Shown one piece after another: positions 32,882-44,345 of a stretch of 64,000 nt of DNA. The position numbers and the translations under genes were made by a program. The stretch is from contig NC_080540.1 of NCBI RefSeq assembly GCF_028640845.1, positions 231,659,794 through 231,723,793 on the forward strand. Reading direction: 5' to 3'. The notes beneath the pieces were generated by a model. That model made no database searches and was not told where the DNA came from. It was given only the letters and a program-made list of their open reading frames with translations. The stretch is from Ahaetulla prasina (Eukaryota > Chordata > Lepidosauria > Squamata > Colubridae). Every line of letters starts with the position of its first letter. The first letter of the stretch is position 1.

Positions 32882-32911
<30 letters not shown>
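32881..32911. repeat. (GA)n microsatellite
   Basis: About fifteen GA units after GGGGAGA; produces Ser/Leu-rich shadow frames. Confidence 0.95.
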
Positions 32912-32916
<5 letters not shown>

Positions 32917-35262
32917 TAAGGAGAAGTAGACAGCATAAATACGGAAAATACAGAGAAGTGGAGTGGGGTGAAGTAAAAGGCAAGCCATCTCTTTCTCAAG
33001 CTTTTATATATTGATCAATGTCAGGCTGTATCATTTTCCATCATTTCCATCTATTTGGAAATGGACCACGGGAAAAAAAAACCCGGAGAGATTAGTACTG
33101 ACAAGATTTTGATGGCCAAGAACCACACTTAACATGCAGGGGAAGGAACAAGAGTGTGAAAGGGACAATGTGGGTGGGCCTCATCACCCACTTGAGACAG
33201 TATTTGGAGGAGGGAGTTTGCGATGGTGTTTTTAAAGCATGACATGCCTGTTTTAGAGCGCTATATGCTTCCTCTATTTCTCATCTTAGAGTGCCAGCAA
33301 ATTCTCCTGTCAATTTTTAGCAGTTATGATCAAATAGTAAAGGTGGAAAAATAAGGTTTTGGGGAGATTATAGCAAATTGTATTTTTATTTATCAAGCTG
33401 GAGTAGGTCATAATCTTTTAAGAGAAGATACAAGATACCAATTCTTCACGGATATACTTCGTAACATAACATTTTGTATGCACTTCTTCCAAAATAGTAC
33501 AGATATTTATGTCATGTATAAAAATAAGGTCCCTGAAAGCTATAATCACCTAGATATTTTTAAATCCCTGGTTTATCTGTATATCTTTTATTCTTGGCTA
33601 TGTTTTCTCTTGTACTTGCCTGTGTATTTTCTGTGAAGTAGTTAATTAAAAAAGAGGGAGAAAAAAAGACAAAAAGAGAAAATTATATCAGAATCAAAGT
33701 TATTGTCCTTTCAAAAGAGAATACAAAACCGAAACAATTTCCCAATTCAAGCAAGGTGATTGTTCTATACAAATGCGTTACAGGGGAAAAAAACCCAAAA
33801 CAAATAATAGGGAGGAGAAATAGAAAATAATATTACATGCCTATTACCAGTTAAAAATTCTGTTGTTATCATGCAAAGATTATAATGTACACATTTAATA
33901 AGATAGCTTCTGGCTAGTGAAATTGTATGATACAAAAATTATGACACACTAGTAGCAATTTGATTCTTAATCTAGTTTGATTTTAAGTCAGAGTAAACTT
34001 CTAAGAGTTGAATGTGCCTGACCTGTCTCCTTATTTTTTTAAAATTGTATAATGGTGTGACATAAATATGAAATAAATGAAGGACCATTTTATAGTTGCT
34101 GAACATTTGTGGCACATTTATAAAGATCACTAAAGATTGCTGAAGATCTTTAATTAGAGAGAGAGAAGAATTCAATCCCTGTAACCCATCTAATTGTTAC
34201 CTCATGCATTCAGGGTTTGAGGTACAGTAGGACTTAGGTGAGAATGGGAGGACAAACACCAAATTCACAACCAACTTTACAAGTTCTAATTAGACAAATG
34301 TAAGACTGCATGCTAAAATGTGTTTAAAGAATTAAGCGGGTCTAAAGTTTGCAAAGTGTATTCCAGAACTAAGAACTTCAGAAGACAAGAGGAACACTTT
34401 GGTATCGGACTATTGAACTTTTCAAAGTCCTTCAGAACTTTTTGATGGGTTCCTTCAGGCAACCAAAACCAAGGCTTGAATATAGTACCTTTTGGGGGGA
34501 GGTGTATCATCAGTGTGGGATCCTTATTTCATTGTTGAACATGGCTGTTGGGTGACTATATAATGATTAACAACGAAGATATTTTTCTTTCTAAAGGAGA
34601 TGGAAAAAGAACTGGATAATGCAAACCTTTAGCAATGAAAGTGAACAAGGATGGCCACCTCCATCCAGATGTGCTTCCTTCAATTTGTCCTGAAATTAAT
34701 TGCTTCCCATTTCAGTGATCCCAAGCCCTCACCTAGAAGGAAGAATGCAACTCAGTCTACTTTCTCCTGTCGCTATATAACTTTAGAAAACACTGTCATG
34801 ATCCCAGGTTTTGCCAAATGCACGCCGAGCCCGATAAACGAGTGTTCTTTTTCATCTCAAAGTCATCTCAGAAATATAAAATGTTCTCGAAGGGAAGGAA
34901 CACACCAATTTAGCCAGCCCGGAGCATTGAGAATATGATCAGATTGAGGTGAGAGTAAAGGCATGCCCTGTCCTCCTTTCTACTTGGTTATTAAATACAA
35001 AGGAGAAGAAGGCGAGAGATCTTTGCATTACCTGTTCCACTTGAAACTGACTGTCAGTGTTGTGTTAGAGGAATAAATGTTGAACTAAGAGGTAGCGCTG
35101 CCATTCTCTCTGTGCAGGTCAGCACAGTGGCATGGATTAAATAAGTCTCACAGGAAATCCAGAAATAATTTTAATTGAGTCCAAGCCTCACAGCACAATA
35201 TACCTTTCCTAAAATAGATGCTTTCTTAATGCATGAAGGTCTGTAATAGTTGGGAAAAAAAA
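32912..35262. other. 2.3 kb without recognised repeat or gene
   Basis: AT-rich with short poly-A runs. Frames of 60-95 codons (33972, 34313, 34651) show no known motif. The part at about 34930-35160 has mixed composition and could be a conserved noncoding element, by appearance only. Confidence 0.3.
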
Positions 35263-35288
35263 GAAAAGAAAGAAAGAAAGAAAGAAAG
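35257..35288. repeat. (GAAA)n microsatellite
   Basis: About seven AAAG units. Confidence 0.9.
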
Positions 35289-35696
35289 CAGCTGCTGATT
35301 CTAACCCTAGCTGCAAAAGAAAGCCTTCTCTTCTTAGTGGTATTTAATCTCCATCTCTCTAGGTGGTTACGTCGTACATTTCTTTGTCCCCTGATCCCTT
35401 TATCATCCTGCTTGCAAAATTGCTATCTCTACCTTTCAAATTAAATATATGGTTGAGCTGGGGGAAAAGTTTGAAAAAGTTTTTTTTTCCCCACCCAGGT
35501 CCAATGCATAAAATTCAATTTGAAAAGGGCTTCCTTTTATACTTGATGTGCCCCGGCCATACTTCTATAAATATGGTTTTCATAATATGAACCATTTTTT
35601 CCCTTTTTGCAGACATACTGTACACTATTGTCCCATATATTGCAAAAGATTTGAAGGAATTCAATCTGGTTGCCAAAAAGTCAGCTTTGTTAAGAG
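35289..35696. other. Unassigned noncoding sequence
   Basis: No repeat or gene recognised before the GATA array. Confidence 0.35.
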
Positions 35697-35860
35697 GAAG
35701 ATAGATAGATGATAGATAGGGAGGGGGGGAAAGAGAGAGGAAGGGAGGGAGGGAGAGAGAGATGATAGATAGATGATAGAGATAGATAGATATGATAAAT
35801 GATAAATAGATAATAGATGATAGATAGATATATGATAGATGGAAGAGAGATATGATAGAT

Positions 35861-35918
<58 letters not shown>

Positions 35919-35944
35919 GAGATAGATAGTGAGATATGATAGAT

Positions 35945-36005
<61 letters not shown>

Positions 36006-36141
36006 GTAGATAGATAGATACTGAGATAGATGATAGAAATAGAGATGATAGATAAATGATTAGATAATAGATGATAGATAGATATATGATAGATGGAAGA
36101 TAGGTAGATAGATAGATAGATCATAGATAAGAAAGAAAGAA

Positions 36142-36178
<37 letters not shown>
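35697..36178. repeat. Compound (GATA)n array, Bkm-like
   Basis: About 425 bp of GATA units in several runs interrupted by GATGATA and GAGATA variants, including two runs of more than ten perfect units (about 35862-35915 and 35946-36004), then a GAAA/GA tail to 36175. A ~200-bp portion ('aaatagataatagatgatag...atggaaga') appears twice, at about 35800 and 36050. GATA arrays of this type are the Bkm repeats of snakes. The 144-codon reverse frame is an artefact of the array. Confidence 0.95.
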
Positions 36179-37164
36179 CAGTGTTGATAGATAATTATGT
36201 TTGCATTGTCTGGAGCAGACCTGGGTATTTCTGATCCTTTGGCTGTTCCTGTACAGCCTGTGTGAGTTGCTTTATTTTGAATGTGACTGTTGTTTTTTTC
36301 CCCAGTTTACATATGTAACCCTGACAGTCTGTGCATGCCTATACACCTTCACAAGCCTATTCATTTAGCCTTCCACAACAGTTCCAGTTTCTCATGTGGC
36401 CCCTGGAGAAAATTAATTGCCCAGCCCGATCTAGTAGTGAATTTTGTGAATTTGTCTGCCTACGTTTGAATTTTCCTTAAATATCTGGTTTTATGCAGTT
36501 TTCCTTAAATATCAAATTTTATGCACAATTACTTCAAAATAAATCCAATGTTATTGATTTGGATGTACCCCTTGGTTAACACTGCAGAATTCCAACCTGC
36601 AACTTTCAGGCATATATTTCATAGTGAATGTATTCTGCAGCCCTTTTACTCTGAAGGCAGATGCTGTAGGGCAGAGGCCTCAGTGCTGGAGATGTCAGCC
36701 CTTAAGTAGGATCCAACTTTCCAGGAGAAAGACATCAATATTTTATGGAGTTTATGGCACACCCAAGCAGCACCTGAGATTATACCAAAATGACAACATG
36801 TGTGTCAGGATGCAAATACATCTTTGTATCCTGATTCAAGTGTAATAGTTACGGTACAACATAACAATGGTTTTGAAATGTTCCCCTCCTCCTCAAGATA
36901 CCTATAACATCACATACAGCTGTTATTGAACAGTCTGGTCAAAATAATGTAATATGGTTATAGCAAATATTTTTATATTTTTAGGCAAAACAAATCAATA
37001 AAAAAATATCAATATGCGGTAGCATTGAAAGGATCATTGCAGCTTCAGAATGGCTAAAAGCACAATAATTGTGTGCCACCTCTGGGCCATCACGGATATA
37101 GGTTAATTCCTTTAAACATATATCTTTATTACATTTCAGAATCGAACATTAAACTACAAACTAA
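36179..37164. other. Unassigned noncoding sequence
   Basis: No transposon end or gene recognised; a short direct duplication of 'ttccttaaatatc' occurs at 36470-36515. Confidence 0.35.
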
Positions 37165-37576
37165 CATAAACTCCGCCGACTCTGACAAGACCTGTGTTTA
37201 ACACACAGAATCATCTATTACAATGTCCTTCCTGTTAAAGACTTCTTCAGCTTCAATAGCAATAATACAAGAGCAAACAATAGATTCAAACTTAATGTCA
37301 ACCGCTTCAATCTTGATTGCAGAAAATATGACTTCAGTAACAGAGTTGTTAATGCTTGGAATACACTACCTGACTCTGTGGTCTCCTCTCCAACTTCTAA
37401 ATGCTTTAACCAAAAACTGTCTACCATTGACCTCACCCCATTCCTAAGAGGACTATAAGGGGCGTGCATAAGTGCATAAAAGTGCCTACCATTCCTGTCC
37501 TATTGTTTCCTTTCAATATATGTTCCTGTATATAATGATATGACAAATAAATAAAATAAAATAAAATAAAATAAAA
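37165..37576 (+). mobile_element. LINE 3' end, same family as 30608
   Basis: The end of the same frame (CRRL-QDLCLTHRIIYYNVLPVKDFFSF, then NAWNTLPDSVVSS) with shifts, followed by 'aggggcgtgcataagtgcat' and an (AAATA)n tail at 37541-37576. 5'-truncated. Confidence 0.85.
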
Positions 37577-38621
37577 TTTCTAAGATGCATTTTCAAGAGA
37601 GGGCAGTTGTAAAAATCCCTTCCTGAATACAAGAACTTCTGTTTCCTCCACCTCTTCCTCTTTTTTAGATTAGATTTTTTAAACCTCACATTTACTATTT
37701 TTATAAACAAGACAGTGAAATATCTAATTTTTCTTCTTTTTTCCCACAAAAAGAACCCTGCAATGTGAGTTTTCCTCCTCCTCCCTCTCCTCCTCCCCCC
37801 CGGCTGTTATTTTCAGATAACACAAAATTCAATCCAAATTGTTTAATGCAACCTTCCATTGGTTAGCATATTCAAACGTATTATACCAAAGGTTATAGAA
37901 AAATAATATCACTTTCATTAATGTCCTATAAAGATACCCTAACCCACAGAATTTAATTGTTTTAAATTTTAGCTGCAACAGTTGCGTTTGGACCAAATAA
38001 GCCAAATAATCAATGTTTGACTTTAATATATTGTTAAGAAGGACTCTTGAGTAAATAAGATCCTTTTTTAAAAAAATTGAGAAATGTACATTTTCTGAGT
38101 TACTAATTAAAAATCGCTCCAGTTAGGTCATCTGAGAATTATGAGTCCATTGCAGACAAGGATTATACTAAGTGGATGATACATATCAGTAGGGCTTGAG
38201 TTTGGGCTAGAATTGGGAGCATTTTTTTCCTTTTAACTGTGATTTGCCTAGTTTAGGGGCTATGCACAAATTTTAATTGGCTTCCCTCCTCAAAACAGCG
38301 AAAAGCTCTTCCATGACATTGTGAGAGTGACTTCTCATACTGGTAGAAGTGGTGTCAGTTACCAAAATGGTGCACAGATGCAAATCCCCTCCCCTTCACA
38401 AAAGAGACAAGTGTCCCACTCTCTGCACAGAAAAAAAAGGGGAAAGAAACAAATTTTTAATAAATACCTAATAAATACCATTTACTTTCCTTCTAATGCA
38501 CACTTCTAATCAGAAACTCTTGGATTCTTCTTTCCCAGATTAACTCTTTCCTGATTATAAGGAAGGGAGTTTAACAATTAGTGAAATAAAAAAAGAAATA
38601 AATTCTTGTGGATTTTACTCT
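37577..38621. other. Unassigned noncoding sequence
   Basis: AT-rich, with a short TCCTCC run near 37780. No gene or transposon recognised. Confidence 0.35.
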
Positions 38622-38905
38622 TTGATGACTATAGGTGGTGCTCATCTCCATTTCAAGGCAATTGAGCAAGTGCTGCTGAAGACATTTCCATGTTCATGTG
38701 GCCAGCATGACGTCTTGGAGTGCTATTACCTTCCCATCATAGTGGTACCTATTTATCTACTTGCATTTGCAGGCTTTCGAACTGCAAGGTTGGCAGGAGC
38801 TGGACGAGTACAGGAACTCACCCTGTCACTTGGCGCTCCAGTCTCAAACCTGGTCTGCTGGCTTTCCAGCCAACAAGCCCTTAATTGCTGAGCCACCATT
38901 ATGCC
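38622..38905 (-). mobile_element. Sauria SINE, old copy
   Basis: Same order as the copy at 18401 (CTCATCTCCATTTCAA, 'ttcatgtggccagcatgac', 'ttaccttcccatcatagtgg', 'ggttggcaggagctgg', and head AATTGCTGAGCCACC) but much more diverged, and the ACCTTT tail is missing. The B-box region is altered. Confidence 0.75.
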
Positions 38906-39427
38906 CTATCAATGAAATAAGCCGTTCATTTATAGAAGTCATCATAAAGGAATCAACCTGTATGCAGTCCTGGATCTGAGGCTGACTATACATGGCCTAT
39001 GCTTTTCCATTCATTTTTTTTAACAGCCTCCCTGATTTTTCTTTCTGAATTTCAATTCTGTTGTCATTTCTTTAAGCCTGGTGACATATACTCTGAAAAG
39101 TATGGGAAGTGATTTGAACAAATGAATTTTAGAAAAGCATTCTGAATGGGGCCATAATAAAGATTTGTAGCCAAAGGGCAAAGCATATTTTCAATATAAC
39201 AATTTTGCTCTGTTAAAAGTTAACAAGTGCAAAAACTAGAAAAAGGCCTAATTCTGAGATACTGGCAGCTCTATCATTCAGGTGAAGAAGGCAACCTCCT
39301 CACATGGATTGGAAATTTGTTGTTCGATACTTTATTATTACTCTATGTATTTTTATTGCCAGAGGGTATAAAAGGGTTACACTTGAGGTATAGAAGGAGA
39401 CAGTGGTCTGTCCCCTATTCAAGCCAT
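38906..39427. other. Unassigned noncoding sequence
   Basis: No gene or repeat recognised. Confidence 0.35.
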
Positions 39428-39435
39428 CACTGGAC

Positions 39436-39609
39436 CAGGGGTGGTATTCACCTACCTTTGCTACTGGTTCGCAAATGTGAGCGCGCGTGCGCATCTGTAG
39501 AGCATCAAAGAAGTGGATAAATGGGATGTAATTATGTCCAGTTGGGTGGGCAGAGCCACCTGCAGCCGGCGCTACCGGTTCACCCGAACTGGATAGAACT
39601 GCCTGAATA
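39436..39609. mobile_element. hAT-type MITE, ACCGGT family
   Basis: Starts CAGGGGTGGTATTC. CACTGGAC on both sides (39428-39435 and 39610-39617) is an exact 8-bp target duplication. The right end stops at GAATA, so about nine terminal bases (the expected CCACCCCTG) have been lost. The interior has 'gcgctaccggttcacccg'. Confidence 0.8.
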
Positions 39610-39809
39610 CACTGGACCCCGTGGTTTGAATAACTTCTATCCACAGTCTACAACTTTTGTTTTGTGGAGATGGTTGTGGAAAATGTGGTTGGACTGCAGC
39701 TTCAGAGGGTCCTGAAGGAAGCAGACTATCCAGATCCCTTCTAGCTTTGTTTCAGACCTCCTTCTGCTTATGGATGATCCATAAGTGGACCAAGATGTGG
39801 GCACTACAC

Positions 39810-39990
39810 CAGTGGTGGGTTATCACCGGTTCGTCCTAGTTCAGGTGAACTGGTAGCGGTGGCGGCGGGAGGCTCCACCCACCCACCCACCCAGATGCTT
39901 CAGCAGATGTACAGAAGTGTTGCATGCGCATGTGAGCACGTGCACACACATGAGCAAAATGGTAGCAAACGAAATTGAGATCCACTACTG
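39810..39990. mobile_element. hAT-type MITE, ACCGGT family, intact ends
   Basis: Starts CAGTGGTGGGTTATC, ends GATCCACTACTG, and is flanked by exact CACTACAC octamers (39802-39809 and 39991-39998). 181 bp, noncoding, with four tandem CCCA units. It is the clearest copy of the family in the window and lies 200 bp from another. Confidence 0.9.
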
Positions 39991-40019
39991 CACTACACTA
40001 TCCTGGCTATTCTAGACCT

Positions 40020-40540
40020 GTTAAGAGCTGTCAGCATCTTTGACCATGTTATTTTTCTGAGCTGATTCAAGGAATTAAGTGCAGTAAATTTCCTTCTTTC
40101 AGGGTCAGTTGCAATCAGTGCTGGAGGGGCAGAAGATATCTAGACATAAAATCGTACTTTGTGAGGTGCCCCAAAGTTTGATTCTTTCCATATTTCTCTT
40201 CAACATGTACTTGAGGTCTTTGAGTGAGATCATCTATCGCTATGGGGTTAGGCATCATTAGTATGTTGATGACACCCAATTTTATATGTCAGCCATAGAC
40301 TGACTACATGAAACCATCTTAGTGTCTATGAGGTTATGGGGAAGAAGAGGCTCAACCCAAGCAGGCAGAGTGACTTGGGCCCACTTGGGTGCAAAGATCT
40401 TCATGGTTAACTTCTTCTAACAGGATCAGTACAAATTTGGGCTCCTCCTAGACTCTCAGCTCCTGTTCAGAGAACAACTTCGTACAAATTCATCTTGTGC
40501 ACTCATTGCACCAATTCCTGGATCAAGAGGTCTTTATGAC
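40020..40540 (+). mobile_element. L2-type LINE fragment, reverse transcriptase
   Basis: Forward reading gives VPQSLILSIFLFNMYLRSL near 40170-40220 and, after a stop, YVDDTQFYMSA with the catalytic YVDD at 40262-40273. It then continues to FGLLLDSQLLFREQL near 40430-40480. Stops and shifts show it is dead; family assignment is from the QGS..LFNMYL...YADDTQ block order. Confidence 0.7.
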
Positions 40541-40737
40541 TATGAGGGGAAGTTGGATTTTTAAAAATAGTTATCTGGCTATTTGTGGTTTATAAGATAT
40601 TACAGTTTTTACCTGTTTCCTTATGTCAAACTAACAGTAACCTTTGAGTTTGATTTTTCAGAAATGATGGTCAGAGGGATTCTAAAGACTGCAAGAAAAG
40701 ATTTCACAGGCCGCATGCACTATTTTGAATTCCTTTT
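40541..40737. other. Unassigned noncoding sequence
   Basis: Nothing recognised before the microsatellite. Confidence 0.3.
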
Positions 40738-40742
40738 TATGA

Positions 40743-40813
<71 letters not shown>

Positions 40814-40815
40814 GT
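40738..40815. repeat. (GAAA)n(GATA)n microsatellite
   Basis: About thirteen GAAA units followed by five GATA units; adjoins a LINE 3' end. Confidence 0.95.
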
Positions 40816-40829
40816 AGATGGATGATAGA

Positions 40830-41000
40830 TAGATTTTTTTATTGGCCAAGTGTGATTGGACACACAAGGAATTTGTCTGGTGCATATGCTCTCATTGTAC
40901 ATAAAAAGAAAAGATACATTCATCAAGAATCATAAGGTACAACACTTAATGATAATCATAGGGTACAAATAATCGAATCATACTAGGAAACAACTAGATA
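40830..41000 (-). mobile_element. LINE 3' UTR, family of 19576
   Basis: 'tattggccaagtgtgattgg', 'gaatttgtctggtgcatatg' and 'gtacataaaaagaaaagata' match the 3' UTR at 19576-19700 in the same orientation. Here the adjoining microsatellite is GAAA/GATA rather than AATAG. Confidence 0.85.
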
Positions 41001-41519
41001 ACTAAGTATAAATGATGATTTCCTGATCTAATTTAATAAGCAATGTAAGGCACATTGCACTGAATTTGTGGAATGACACTCTACGTTCACGAAAGAGAAT
41101 GACTAGAAATCAGAAAACTGAAAAGGAGTAGGTCATTGATCATCTTCATTCTTTTAAAATGTTTTTTTTTACTTTCAAAGTACTCCCACTCACATGGGCA
41201 GCAGTACAATATGTGCAAGCTCTTCTCCATCTTCTTTTTGTCCACAGACTGATCGCTGACCATCGTATCACATTTTGGAATCAGAGGAACATTGTGTGTG
41301 TCCTGCAAAGATATAAGACAGAAGAAGAAATCAGTTGCGTTGCGACAAGCAAAGCTAAAAGTAAAAAAGACAGTCAGCCACCCACCTCATAACCAAGATG
41401 TGATTTTCACCCCCCTCAATTCCTCATAGAGTTAATTCATTTCCTTTAAAAGTGGCACAGGGAACCTCAATTTACCCCTGAACTAGAGTTATCTACTATA
41501 GGTTATTGTCAAGGAAATG
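41001..41519. other. Unassigned noncoding sequence
   Basis: No gene recognised. Frames of 73-77 codons (41087, 41159) have no known motif. Confidence 0.35.
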
Positions 41520-41527
41520 CTTTAAAT

Positions 41528-41611
41528 CAGGACTGTCCAAACATGGCAACTTTAAGACTTGTGGACTTCAACTCCCAGAATTCCTCAGCCAGCAAAGTTT
41601 GGACACCCCTG
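41528..41611. mobile_element. hAT-type foldback MITE, short
   Basis: Starts CAGGACTGTCCAAACATGG and ends GTTTGGACACCCCTG. Flanks CTTTAAAT (41520-41527) and ATTTAAAT (41612-41619) match at 7 of 8. Most of the second foldback arm is missing. Confidence 0.8.
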
Positions 41612-41619
41612 ATTTAAAT

Positions 41620-42750
41620 ATTTGGAGCTGCCTGTTCTTTAGACTAGAAACTACAGTTTCTTTTCTCTCATCTTGGTTGTATAGCTGTGAAGATTTTCTT
41701 GGCCAAGTGTCTTCTAAATGCATTGGACAAGAATTCTTCTATTTCCTAAACCTGTGTAAGAATGATGAAATCCAGGAGTCCAGGAAAGCTTTTTGTACAT
41801 CACAAAGACAGATTATTACAGGCTATTGCAACGTATGTCAGAATCCTTTGAGTTTGGACGAAGACAACAAATATTAGAAATATGCCATTTAAAAAAAAAA
41901 GAAACAGTCTACTGCAAAAGAAATAGGATTTGGTTGTTTTCTTCTGGAATCTGAGAAGACACAGACTCGGGGGAAGAAATGAAGCAGTCGGAGCTCAAAG
42001 CACTTGATTAAACTTTTTAATATTTTCTTTCTCCTTTTTTTTTTGCCTTTTAAAAGCTTTCAAGTTTTAATCACTACCTTATGGGATTTGGTAAGAAATT
42101 GTTAAAAATAATTGCATATAATCATCACAGACAGAACCATACAAAAGCCAGTTCTAGCAAAGTAACTTTCTTTAAGCAAGGCTTAAGGGAGCTATATTTT
42201 CTATCTGACCATGTAAGAAATATTATTTATTACTTACACTGAAAATAATCCTGGTGTTAGGATTTTTTTTCTCTAAAAACAGCCTAGGGAAAACTACCTG
42301 CAATTTTACGGAATAAATAGACCTAACAGAGCTGTAATATTTATCCTGGGATATTCAAGGTTTAAAGCAGCCTTTTCAATCTGGTCTTCTCCAGTTGTGT
42401 TGATCGCAGTTCCCATAATCCCCAACTACCATAGTTATATCATACAGATTGAGAAGGATAGAAGCTACAGCCGAATACTCTTGATCTCGTACAACAGACA
42501 ATGTCTAATTACAGTCTGATGATTTTTTTTTTTAAAAAAATGCTTTTTCTACTCAATGTGGAAAAATATAAATGATCTTAATCTCTCACCTCAACCCTAT
42601 AGTTAACATGCAACTGTCTTGTTCTGGGATTGAGTTTCTCTGCAAGGGGTCTGCTTTGATGGTTGACTCTTTCTTCTATGCTAAAATTGAACCATAGAAT
42701 GAAGTTGTGAACTGTCCTGGTTTACAGCATTATTGCAGGGTTTTTTGTTT
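41620..42750. other. Low-repeat noncoding sequence
   Basis: No gene or transposon recognised. The segment at 42370-42450 includes 'tggtcttctccagttgtgtt' and 'cagttcccataatccccaac', which may be an old repeat. Confidence 0.35.
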
Positions 42751-43010
42751 TTTTTGTTTACATTTATATCCCGCCCTTCTCCGAAGACTCAGGGCGGCTT
42801 ACAGTGTGTAAGGCAATAGTCTCATTCTATTTGTATATTTACAAAGTCAACTTATTGCCCCCCCAACAATCTGGGTCCTCATTTTACCTACCTTATAAAG
42901 GATGGAAGGCTGAGTCAACCTTGGACCTGGTGGGGCTTGAACCTGCAGTAATTGCAGGCAGCTGTGTTTAATAACAGGCTTCTTACAGCCTGAGCCACAC
43001 CGCGGCCCTT
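42751..43010 (-). mobile_element. tRNA-derived SINE
   Basis: Reverse-oriented: tail 'catttatatcccgcccttct' at left; middle 'tcctcattttacctacctta'; B-box side 'ggggcttgaacctgc'; head CCTGAGCCACACCGCGGCC at right. The copy is little diverged from those at 9.04 and 55.82 kb. Confidence 0.9.
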
Positions 43011-43162
43011 GGTTGAGCCAACTCTTCTTAAAGGCCATTACTGCCACCCATTTAACTACACTTCAGACAATAGTACGGTGTCTTGAAACAGAACAATATG
43101 AATAGAGTGCTAGGTTAGCAGCTGGGTAATCCCAAACTGCAGGCATGTGAAATATTCAATAG

Positions 43163-43225
43163 TAACAGAATTGGAAGGGATCTTGGACAGACCTTGGATC
43201 TAGTCCAATCCCCTGCTCTCTCAGA
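43163..43225 (-). mobile_element. CR1 3' terminus, short
   Basis: 'cagaattggaagggatcttg' and 'tctagtccaatcccctgct' are the reverse complement of the CR1 3' UTR end. Only about 60 bp are present before a DNA element starts. Confidence 0.6.
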
Positions 43226-43231
43226 GGCCTA

Positions 43232-43572
43232 TATAGGTAGTCCTTGACTTACAACCACAACTGAGCTCTAAATTTCTGTTGTTAAGTGATACATTTGTTC
43301 AGTGAGTTTTGCGCTATTTTACAACCTTTCTTGCCTCAGTTGCTGAATTATTGCAGTTGATAAGTTAGCAATCCGGTAGTTAAATGAATTTGGCTTCCCC
43401 ATTAACTTTGCTAGTTAGAAGGTCGCCAAAAGGATCATATGACCTTGGGACACAGCAACTGTCATAAATATGAACCAGTTGCCAAACATCTGAATTTTGA
43501 TCACTTGGTCACAGGGATGCTGCAAAGATTTAACAACCTTTGTGTGAAAAATGGTCATAAGTGTCTTTTTTC
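43232..43572 (+). mobile_element. Nonautonomous DNA element, GTAGTCCTC family, truncated
   Basis: Starts ATAGGTAGTCCTTGACTTAC with the usual interior ('gatcatatgaccttgggaca', 'aaatatgaaccagttgcc'). The right inverted end is absent; the copy stops at 'gtgtcttttttcactc'. Confidence 0.8.
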
Positions 43573-43707
43573 ACTCCCTACAAACACCCTGACTTTCAGC
43601 AGCATGAAGTCTAATATTGGCAGGCATAATTGCTCCTGCCCCATTCTCTGCTGTCCTTCCGGATTATCTGCCACCATCTCTAAGCTAAGCTACAAAATAA
43701 TAGAATA

Positions 43708-44020
43708 GCAGGATAACAATAGAATAGCAGAGTTGGAAGGGACCTTGGAGGGCTTCTTGACCAATCCCTTGCTCAAGCAGGAGATCCTGTACCATTTCAG
43801 ATAAATGGCTTCCAATCTCTTCTTAAAAATCTCAGGTGATGGAGCACCCACCACTTCTAGAGGCAAGCTGTTCCACTGGCTAACTGTTCTCAAAGTTCTT
43901 AGTTCTAGGTTGGCTTTCTCCTTGAGTACTTTTCATCATTGCATCTTGTCCTGCCTTCAGGTGCTTTGGAGAATATAATGACCCCCTCTTCTTTATGGCA
44001 ACCCATCAAATATTGGAGCC
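43708..44020 (-). mobile_element. CR1 LINE 3' end
   Basis: Reverse-strand CR1 end: 3' UTR 'agagttggaagggaccttgg' and the frame 43893-43700 (RTVSQWNSLPLEVVGAPSPEI..) preceded by a decayed LFSKAPEG-type region to about 44020. A short AATAG-containing run (43700-43730) adjoins its 3' end. Confidence 0.85.
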
Positions 44021-44109
44021 CTAGTAAACAGGCCCTCCTCCATGCACTGCTCAACTGGATTCTTACCATTTAAAACATCATCAGACCAAATTAAACCCTA
44101 CAAAAGATA

Positions 44110-44345
44110 TAGCAGGAGTGATGCGGTGCCCTAGAGGTGGAGTTCTCATCTCACAATCAGGAGGCTGTGAGTTCGATCCTAGGTAGAGGCAGATATTTCT
44201 CTCTCTCGGCACAATGAGAACATTTCTGCTGAACATAATTCCACATTGGTGACAGGAAGGGCATCTGGCCAGTAATCACTCAGCTCCATTCAGTTGCCCA
44301 GACTCCACCCTGCAAGGGATTATTGGGTCATTAAAAGATGATGAA
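44110..44345 (+). mobile_element. tRNA-derived SINE, third type
   Basis: Head 'gatgcggtgccctagaggtg' and 'ggctgtgagttcgatcctag' carry A- and B-box-like sequence (GTTCGATCC is a canonical B box). The body 'ggaagggcatctggccagta' and a tail in GATGATGAA follow. It differs from the other SINE families in the window. Confidence 0.65.

Noticed and set aside
35690..36124. 144-codon Tyr/Leu/Ser-rich frame
   Set aside because: Translation of the GATA array.
44110..44345. tRNA gene from the GTTCGATCC B box
   Set aside because: No acceptor stem pairing was found and the segment continues into a SINE body and tail.
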